This document shows positions 6,301 through 9,052 of a stretch of 9,052 bases of DNA, piece by piece. Source of the stretch: an uncultured Bacteroidales bacterium (GTDB lineage Bacteria; Bacteroidota; Bacteroidia; Bacteroidales; Paludibacteraceae); the NCBI GenBank assembly GCA_937885465.1, contig CAKZZM010000151.1, positions 1 to 9,052 on the forward strand, read 5' to 3'. The position numbers and the translations under genes were made by a program. Within the stretch, counting starts at the first letter, position 1, and every line of letters starts with the position of its first letter. The notes below the pieces were generated by a model. It was not told the origin of the DNA. It searched no databases and was given only the letters and a program-made list of their open reading frames with translations.

Positions 6301-8803
6301 CCAATGTATTGCCGTCAGCATACACAGTCAGGCGCTGAGTATATTCGTCGTTATTAACCTGCCATGACAGAGTATAGGTGTTATCCTCGTTGGCAGCAGC
6401 TATCAGACCTGAAGGCAGGTTGCTATTACCGGGAACAACAAAGCCCTCCTCATGACCGAAAATATAGTTTGACATGCTTACGCCCGTATATACAGCCCAG
6501 TATGCTATCTGCAGATCTTCTACATTCGACAACCTACATTTTGCCGAGAAAGCACCGTCTTGATATGTGGCATAGTAATAATGTACTGACAAAGATGTGT
6601 TGCCCGGATCAATGTAATACAGCACAGCCTCACAATAAGTAATATCCTCCGGCATGGTCCAGTGCAGTGTTACTGCGCCAGGCTCAAGCTCATACGAGGT
6701 GTTTGTCGGACGATAATCGTGGTTCACTGCCGAACACTCACTATCCTGGTACAGATTCCAAGAGTAAGAGTATGATGACAAGACAAGTTTTGCTACCACC
6801 GAGCAATGTGTCAAAGCCGCAAGGCTGTACCACCCATAGCACTGCTGCTCACCATCAGAACTATTCGCTACATAATATCCATATACATACGAATTAGGAT
6901 GTATCGTTATATTAAAGCGGTTATCAGCCTCAGCAGGCGTCATCTGCTCTACATGCTTGAAATTGTCATTATCTGTCCACCATACTATCCACAAACCATC
7001 GGTTATATCCATCTCGCAGTCTGACGGCACAAGTACGCTAATGTCCACACTCTCCAACACCGGCGCCTCCGCATAAATAACCTGCTGAGCATAACCTAAC
7101 GGTATTCCGTTTTCATCGTAGCTGACAATGGTTATGGTATAATCACCATTGGCAGAAATAACACTTGTAGTAGCAACATTGTCGGTTGTTGTCCAATTGC
7201 TATACCACTGTGTGCCATCGGGTTTCAATATTGTCAGGCGGTAGCCGGATGCTCCTTCTACTGCATCCCAAGTTATAGTCATCGTGCGGTCCTCATTCAC
7301 CACTCCTGCGATGTTCTGCGCAATATATGGATTATCTCCTGTCAGACAAGGTGATGAGCTTAGTGTGCATAACAGTTCACCTGCTGTCATCGTTTGATCC
7401 TCAGGATGGTAGAACAGTCCCATACCATTAGGTGCAAGTAGGCTTATACTTATCTCATTGGTAAATGTACCATCAACCCAGCTGATATTCACCTCATTGC
7501 CATAATACGGCACCTGCACGGTAGTAGGCGACTCACCATACTCGCAGCGATAATACCCCACAAAATCTCCATCGGTAATCATCATCTGCCCGTTGCCGTC
7601 CCAGCCGTCATTAAGCCTATCGGTCATCACAAGGGTGTAGTAGCACAATGGCTCAGTAATGATAGAGTCCGGGCACGACACCCAACGGAACAAGCTCCGG
7701 TCTGAGAAATCAAAGAATACATCCGTCTCAGTACCAAAAGCCATATTCGATGCTCTGTTCCATTCGCCGGCTTCGGCATCGTAATACATCAGTTCATCCT
7801 CCCACGTCCCTGTCTTGCGGAACTTAAACTCGCTGCCGACCTGAGCACTAATCTGCGCATACCATAGTCCGTAATCAGAGTAGTATGTCATAGCTGTACC
7901 TGCCCAATCATTGAAGGAGCCGACAATCTCCGGTGTGACATCCGAGCATGTCGGGAACATAGCATACACATTATATGTCAGCGTTTCTTCACACTCGCTC
8001 ATCTGCCAACTGTTTACCTTGGCTGATATGACACCCGTACGGCTCTCGATGCACAGGTTGCCATCGACATACGCCACAGCAGTACACTCGTCTGTCAGCA
8101 GCTCCCAGTCGCTTGCCTGACCCTGCCACGAACCGTCGTTGGTATAGATAAGGCATATCTTGCAGGCGAGATGTAAGTAACTATTATAACTCAGTCCGCT
8201 CTCCAAAGTTTGGAAGTCAGCTGTATAGACGTTTGTCGTCCCTTCCACAAGTTCAAAACGCGTGCACTCGCTTGGCGACATCTGTGCATTGAAGTCAGCC
8301 CCCATATAGGTGTCAGCCCCGCTCCAAGTGCTGCCATCGTATGTGCCTTTCAGGGCTATGCCGCGACACTCTGTGCCCTCTGGTATCTCTACCACAAAGC
8401 GCAATGTGCCCTCCTCTGGCTCTTCAACGGCAAGGCGACGAGCACTCTTATGCAATAACGGCTTTGCGCCAATGTTGCTCCGGTCGCGAGCGGCTTTTAC
8501 GCTCTTGAACGTTCGGAGACGTTCTCCACTATTGGCGTGTTGCTTGACGCTTTGAGCAGAACTATGCTGCGAGAGGGCGGCATTGCCGCTTTTGGCTTTT
8601 AAGTCTGAACGTTCGGAGACGTTCTCCTTTTCGATCTTTGCTGACTTAGCCTTCATCTCAGGCGAAGACATCATTTTCTGATAAGAGTCGTATGAAGACT
8701 CTACCTTCTGCCCCTCCGGCATTTGCAGAGGGTGAGGGGATTGGGCACTAAGCTGCACCGAGCATAATGCTACCGACAAAAGTGATAAAAGTAGTTTTTT
8801 CAT
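209..8803 (-). CDS. Giant secreted multi-modular repeat protein (FN3 / InlB-like repeats), putative surface adhesin or glycan-binding protein
   Basis: Uninterrupted 2864-residue frame from ATG (8801-8803) to TAG (209-211). The start is chosen because MKKLLLSLLSVALCSVQLSA is a classic signal peptide; no Shine-Dalgarno is visible, as is usual in Bacteroidota. Modules by residue: signal peptide 1-20; basic linker 21-122; beta-rich Ig/CBM-like region 123-380; a DGWDG-containing module about 386-482; FN3 about 494-578; six units of [unnamed module + FN3 + FN3] over 582-2290; an extra FN3 about 2293-2385; five divergent InlB-type repeats 2388-2752 with the GWSDG motif or variants; a canonical B-repeat 2754-2818; C-terminal tail 2825-2864. 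FN3 assignment rests on recurrent G-x-V/Y-T-L/I-S/T-W strands and late Y-x-W/V strands. No catalytic motif was seen. Export and probably surface location are inferred from the signal peptide, modules and tail. Adhesion or glycan binding is a guess by family analogy. The gene appears to be transcribed alone: a terminator follows it and no other gene lies within reach upstream. Confidence 0.96.
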   Translation of the reverse strand: MKKLLLSLLSVALCSVQLSAQSPHPLQMPEGQKVESSYDSYQKMMSSPEMKAKSAKIEKENVSERSDLKAKSGNAALSQHSSAQSVKQHANSGERLRTFKSVKAARDRSNIGAKPLLHKSARRLAVEEPEEGTLRFVVEIPEGTECRGIALKGTYDGSTWSGADTYMGADFNAQMSPSECTRFELVEGTTNVYTADFQTLESGLSYNSYLHLACKICLIYTNDGSWQGQASDWELLTDECTAVAYVDGNLCIESRTGVISAKVNSWQMSECEETLTYNVYAMFPTCSDVTPEIVGSFNDWAGTAMTYYSDYGLWYAQISAQVGSEFKFRKTGTWEDELMYYDAEAGEWNRASNMAFGTETDVFFDFSDRSLFRWVSCPDSIITEPLCYYTLVMTDRLNDGWDGNGQMMITDGDFVGYYRCEYGESPTTVQVPYYGNEVNISWVDGTFTNEISISLLAPNGMGLFYHPEDQTMTAGELLCTLSSSPCLTGDNPYIAQNIAGVVNEDRTMTITWDAVEGASGYRLTILKPDGTQWYSNWTTTDNVATTSVISANGDYTITIVSYDENGIPLGYAQQVIYAEAPVLESVDISVLVPSDCEMDITDGLWIVWWTDNDNFKHVEQMTPAEADNRFNITIHPNSYVYGYYVANSSDGEQQCYGWYSLAALTHCSVVAKLVLSSYSYSWNLYQDSECSAVNHDYRPTNTSYELEPGAVTLHWTMPEDITYCEAVLYYIDPGNTSLSVHYYYATYQDGAFSAKCRLSNVEDLQIAYWAVYTGVSMSNYIFGHEEGFVVPGNSNLPSGLIAAANEDNTYTLSWQVNNDEYTQRLTVYADGNTLVSSLEVTGDSYTTVDLSDYSYIYWELTVYSGDEYVGVLYSSFYVISADASDVTLYFYIPQGVGFDAIDGYTLARAVRGMATQFVPLTSEGNHWYSATVTGVVESSLKFSLMNAATADEATMTTSDYTFYSYNTPYFYVERYVGDGSLQISRFDNADYYGHDFAPYNLQATPLDGRVTLTWDAAEDADGYYIGLYINDEFISSRWYEGDVREAIIALNNTETAEYTWIVSASAFWSTYLQIYGDTFTAEPSPFVATNVQATPNADGSCTITWEPAQSEEVRYYEVDVYDPYGYYVWGTTLDSPQETAVLTSVLPNSGTYRCKVYTYDANRNYLTEPTATYFDISPVEERDITVRLLLQNGNTYDSSNGVYFYTFDAWHNITAVEAADEGEGWYSATFTTSEPGLRIGVSDSYWECINISGDTCFEYTTYLHGVGCDAHLLNYTPFNLVASPEPGQVTLSWEVQDMPTRFYVTVYDAQGETIYREYFRDVTNCVLTSSNTEEVGYSWSVQPYSSNVGYGEEVFGEAFVLPPSPYVPTNITAAANGDGTYTISWEAPASGTAEYYYVYVYTENWDNIFSANLTTESTVTPVLPFAGTYFVYVDAYDANWNFIGYNGSAFEVEPVETHDIEVRVLVQTGFEGVAYDDAITLYTYDVYNNSTAIVAQAEGAGWYACTVTTTDPLIKIGMNGSTFTIASDTCFEYVGSLRLASCDAVLKDYTPQNLRAYPTPGFVTVAWDVIDAADTYQIFFYEDSTDYYTYSHYDDGDARQATITLSNTEQKEYRWCIAARVAGYDMSVVWGEPFTAQPSPYMPTNLTAAANGDGTYTISWDAAPSAAVAYYEVYCYNTWSWNSAFYQTTSETRFVTPVLATGNYECFVKALSVSGTNFGTINVNFDVDTIAEHSITARVLIQPSGGYAIEDSVMFYTFNMYNTPTAVRANDEGDYWYSYTWTTTEPAIRFSISSYSGSAITIASDTCLEYFYGLNLAPCDAQVKNFTPTNLQAEVGTDMVTLSWEVQDVADSYEVYVFRDSVLWWQNSVNGTEITVVLFDTIDVEYTWAVQPVIRYSNYLDAVFGEAFTIPQSLCVPFNLNATPNGDGTFTLSWEVQQQPESYYTYVYLYDPFGNLLQSGNIYTGTSYTTPVLATEGVYTFSVDIYNRDNGLDYWSSSSFEVVQQEERDITVRVLYTPDSEFDIAAGANILLYNPADDSWTERPMTAEGDNWFSYTGSTTMPALQMRLQKRSTYSQAIFAFSTDTCYEYCFDDSFRATGCDAESHDYRIIPESMMAVSVPGRLELSWESLDMPSYYYLQIYGTDGRYIYSCYAYESTYTYYVPDSYDSLSVVWSVTPNAYFPRYGTQGMNTVYAADSVTLHKAQIVLSELTATSTDGLQYHLSWQSNADTVRYEVQIAQNGYLVKRDVVATTSYDFLCQFNGTYTWSVRPMEAASDDYLGRSVAGESFSVSVAPEYIRNLTGEADDMKLTFSWLTDAQQVYVVLYELDSLGGSKYLMDSVLTANTLTCEVEDDAEYRLYVLPYVEYMPGMFTAVWSQRATAVVSTLVDHTYLLTVLIEQGGALSGDGTGTYPAGYTVELYAYALEHYRFVGWSDGSTNQYRTLTINSDITITALFELIPQHIVTIVPCEGGIVYYNGEEVTDSLVVEVEEDAWIYVEAWANAGYNLLQWSNGSTSNYCYFKVTEDVTIAPMFVQNCNVVLTAGEGGSITSVSGYYTTAGDTLVCRYGATLNISVTPDAGYKFVGWSDGDMSVVRLITITGDMQLEAMFEPVTEPLNRYYVGIATEGHGYVNISTGWYDEGSQITLTATPYYGSHFVCWSDSITDNPRVIVVTQDISLTAIFDYTTYSLTVLATEGGTVNDSTVNGEYYNTYVYGITATADEHYHFVGWSDGNSYYERSVYVNRDTTITAIFALDQYSVTFLDADSSFIETHLFDWGEVPDCTIVPSKEPDDEYEYTFIGWTPELEAVTADAVYVAVYEATPIISAVENVSDDSRLRPVKCIEDGQLIIIMPDGTRYNVAGIRIR
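350..1642 (-). repeat. InlB-like 'Bacterial repeat' array plus canonical B-repeat (residues 2388-2818)
   Basis: There are five divergent InlB-type repeats of about 65-75 residues: roughly 2388-2456, 2460-2533, 2536-2609, 2616-2682 and 2685-2752. Each has a V-x-x-G-G-x-V/I strand, a Y/H-x-F-V-G-W-S-D-G core (variants LLQWSNG and FVCWSD) and a closing D-I/T-x-I-T-A-I/L-F strand. A sixth, 2754-2818, is of the canonical Flg_new/B-repeat type (YSVTFLDAD ... YTFIGWTPELEAVTADAVY). Such small beta domains form extracellular stalks or ligand-binding ends in adhesins. Conserved DNA across FVGWSDG (611-643 and 1499-1531, 31 of 33 matches) points to duplication within the gene. Confidence 0.85.
1934..7060 (-). 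repeat. Six tandem [unnamed module + FN3 + FN3] units (residues 582-2290)
   Basis: Unit starts are near residues 582, 881, 1178, 1453, 1729 and 2004, giving periods of about 299, 297, 275, 276 and 275 residues. Units 2-6 begin with a strand such as ERDITVRVL, and the first module of each later unit ends near a D-T-C-x-E-Y then C-D-A pair followed by an FN3 opener such as TPxNL. The second FN3 of units 3 and 4 opens with AAANGDGTYTISW, and its DNA at 3831-3893 and 4656-4718 matches at 56 of 63 positions, exactly 825 bp apart. The outer units (1 and 2) are the most diverged, so the middle units look like the most recent duplications. Confidence 0.85.
7358..7648 (-). other. DGWDG-containing beta module (residues about 386-482)
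   Basis: The segment runs from CYYTLVMTDRLNDGWDGNGQ (387-406) through VPYYGNEVNISW (431-442). The pattern of a hydrophobic strand, T/S-D, a few residues, then D-G-W-N/D-G recurs in secreted Bacteroidota proteins, where the usual form is DGWNG; here the Asn is Asp. Its function is not known to me. It sits between the CBM-like region and the first FN3 domain. Confidence 0.4.
7664..8437 (-). other. N-terminal beta-rich Ig/E-set or CBM-like modules (residues 123-380)
   Basis: There appear to be two beta-sandwich-like segments. The first, about 130-270, begins TLRFVVEIPEGTECRGIAL and has several cysteines (146, 180, 214, 217, 240, 251, 271). The second, about 275-375, contains EIVGSFNDWAGTAM, then GLWYAQI and EFKFRKTGTWEDEL. 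That order (GSFNDW, then a W-containing strand, then a F-K-F-R strand and a W-E turn) resembles the AMPK-beta/CBM48 glycogen-binding E-set pattern. The match is by eye only, so a starch-like ligand is a hypothesis. Confidence 0.5.
8507..8527 (-). repeat. 21-bp structured repeat, copy 2 (inside the CDS, read as GERLRTF)
   Basis: All 21 bases match the copy starting exactly 100 bp to the right at 8607. Since 100 is not a multiple of three, the same DNA is translated in another frame, as G-E-R-L-R-T-F (residues 93-99). Identity with the 158-178 copy extends a further four bases (ACTA) on the plus-strand right side. Confidence 0.9.
8607..8627 (-). repeat. 21-bp structured repeat, copy 3 (inside the CDS, read as ENVSER)
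   Basis: The plus strand reads GAACGTTC, an 8-bp perfect palindrome, followed directly by GGAGACGTTCTCC, a 5-bp inverted repeat around CGT. It is identical to the copies at 8507-8527 and 158-178. Here it is translated as codons 60-65 (E-N-V-S-E-R) plus the first two bases of Ser66. Confidence 0.9.
8744..8803 (-). other. Signal peptide of the giant protein (residues 1-20)
   Basis: Two lysines follow the initiator Met, then a hydrophobic core (LLLSLLSVALCSVQL) and a likely signal peptidase I site after LSA or SAQ. Cys14 lies in the core, but the preceding residue is Leu rather than Gly/Ala/Ser, so this is not a good lipobox and a lipoprotein is unlikely. It implies Sec-dependent export; the final location depends on the C-terminal tail. 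Confidence 0.9.
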
Positions 8804-8858
8804 TTGTGTGTATTGATTATACGGAAGTTATTGTTTGACTTTATTATTTTCTACTCCT

Positions 8859-8915
8859 AAAAAACCGACACAAGCGGTACCCATACCTACGATATGAGTA
8901 CCGCCTGTTTGTCGG
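8859..8915 (-). terminator. Strong intrinsic-terminator hairpin in the leader of the giant gene
   Basis: On the minus strand an outer stem CCGACA/TGTCGG (8910-8915 with 8865-8870) is separated by a small internal loop from a 12-bp inner stem GCGGTACTCATA/TATGGGTACCGC (8893-8904 with 8874-8885, one G-T pair). The loop is 7 nt, TCGTAGG. Six T follow directly (8864-8859). It faces the giant gene's direction only. It either ends an upstream minus-strand gene or small RNA, or acts as an attenuator between the predicted promoter and the start codon. Confidence 0.75.
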
Positions 8916-8936
8916 ACGGAAGGTTTCTGCGAAAGG

Positions 8937-8969
8937 TTATAATCTTGACACGGGGGGGGTAATTCGCAT
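8937..8969 (-). other. Possible 10-codon leader reading frame containing a C8 tract
   Basis: ATG at 8969-8967 opens a frame reading MRITPPVSRL and ends with TAA at 8937-8939, within the predicted leader and before the terminator hairpin. The two prolines and part of the Thr codon come from a run of eight C (8952-8959). No ribosome binding site is visible and the frame is short enough to be chance. It is listed because of its position between promoter and terminator. Confidence 0.15.
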
Positions 8970-8970
8970 A

Positions 8971-8985
8971 TAATCTGCCAGATTA
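8971..8985. promoter_or_regulatory. 15-bp palindrome at the start of the transcript (candidate operator)
   Basis: TAATCTG and CAGATTA form 7-bp perfect arms around one central base. It lies at about +8 to +22 relative to the predicted start site, a normal place for a repressor site. No regulator gene is in the window, and a single palindrome of this size could arise by chance. Confidence 0.3.
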
Positions 8986-8999
8986 AATTATCTCAAATA

Positions 9000-9030
9000 C
9001 AAAATTACAACAATTTTCTGAATTATCAAC
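9000..9030 (-). promoter_or_regulatory. Bacteroidota-type promoter upstream of the giant gene
   Basis: On the minus strand GTTG (9030-9027) is followed after 19 bp by TAATTTTG (9007-9000). The second box fits the Bacteroidota -7 consensus TAnnTTTG at every fixed position, and the first matches three of four bases of the -33 TTTG; the spacing is within the usual range. Transcription would start near 8993, giving a leader of about 190 nt before the ATG. No comparably good promoter is visible closer to the start codon, although TATAAT occurs 21 bp upstream of the ATG. Confidence 0.6.
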
Positions 9031-9052
9031 ACTTTTGTGTGATAAAAATACT

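Larger units (their letters stand above)
8438..8743 (-). other. Basic, low-complexity N-terminal linker (residues 21-122)
   Basis: This segment is rich in Ser, Ala, Lys, Arg and Gln, has no recognisable fold, and is probably disordered. It carries 13 lysines in about 100 residues, against only 25 in the remaining 2742. Two copies of the 21-bp repeat lie inside it, giving ENVSER (residues 60-65) and GERLRTF (93-99). It separates the signal peptide from the first folded module; its role is unknown. It could be a spacer or a region trimmed after export. Confidence 0.7.

Noticed and set aside
158..8627. A CRISPR array formed by the 21-bp repeats
   Set aside because: There are only three copies, two of them coding, with spacings of 79 bp and over 8 kb. 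There are no regular spacers and no cas genes.
8744..8803. Lipoprotein signal peptide with Cys14 as lipidation site
   Set aside because: The residue before the Cys is Leu, where Gly, Ala or Ser is expected, and the Cys lies in the middle of the hydrophobic core. A signal peptidase I site near residues 20-22 fits better.
8936..8950. TATAAT-like and TTGACA-like boxes on the plus strand
   Set aside because: The two boxes are in the wrong order (TATAAT first, at once followed by TTGACA) and lead to no plus-strand gene in the window. They do not form a promoter.

Overview
The window is almost entirely one very large minus-strand gene (209-8803, 2864 codons) between short intergenic regions. It encodes a secreted, multi-modular, tandem-repeat surface protein of a kind typical of Bacteroidota, most likely Bacteroidales. 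Four observations support that assignment: the start lacks a Shine-Dalgarno sequence and has an A-rich upstream; a Bacteroidota-style promoter (GTTG, 19 bp, TAATTTTG) lies upstream; the protein combines fibronectin type III and InlB-like 'Bacterial repeat' modules; and it ends in a short tail resembling Bacteroidales secretion tails. No species can be named from the sequence.

Layout from left to right. Positions 1-100 hold no complete gene; the 3' end of a plus-strand gene may enter there, but the frame is undecided. Positions 101-134 are a perfect bidirectional intrinsic terminator. Positions 158-178 carry one copy of a 21-bp structured repeat, in the 3' untranslated region of the big gene. 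The big gene fills 209-8803. Read in the direction of the protein it has a signal peptide; a basic Ser/Lys-rich linker with two more copies of the 21-bp repeat, read in two different frames; Ig/CBM-like N-terminal modules; one FN3 domain; six tandem units of about 275-300 residues, each an unnamed beta-rich module followed by two FN3 domains; a further FN3; five divergent InlB-type repeats; one canonical B-repeat (Flg_new type); and the C-terminal tail. Positions 8804-9052 hold the promoter and leader: a promoter at 9000-9030, a 15-bp palindrome just inside the transcript, a possible 10-codon reading frame containing a C8 tract, and a strong intrinsic-terminator hairpin that ends 55 bp before the start codon.

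There is no multi-gene pathway here. The protein most plausibly acts outside the cell as an adhesin or carbohydrate-binding surface protein; no catalytic domain was recognised. The points most worth following up are the 21-bp repeat, which has no stop codon in any of six frames and is translated as two different peptides in one protein; the terminator-like hairpin between promoter and start codon; and the recurring cysteine-bearing module of the tandem array.
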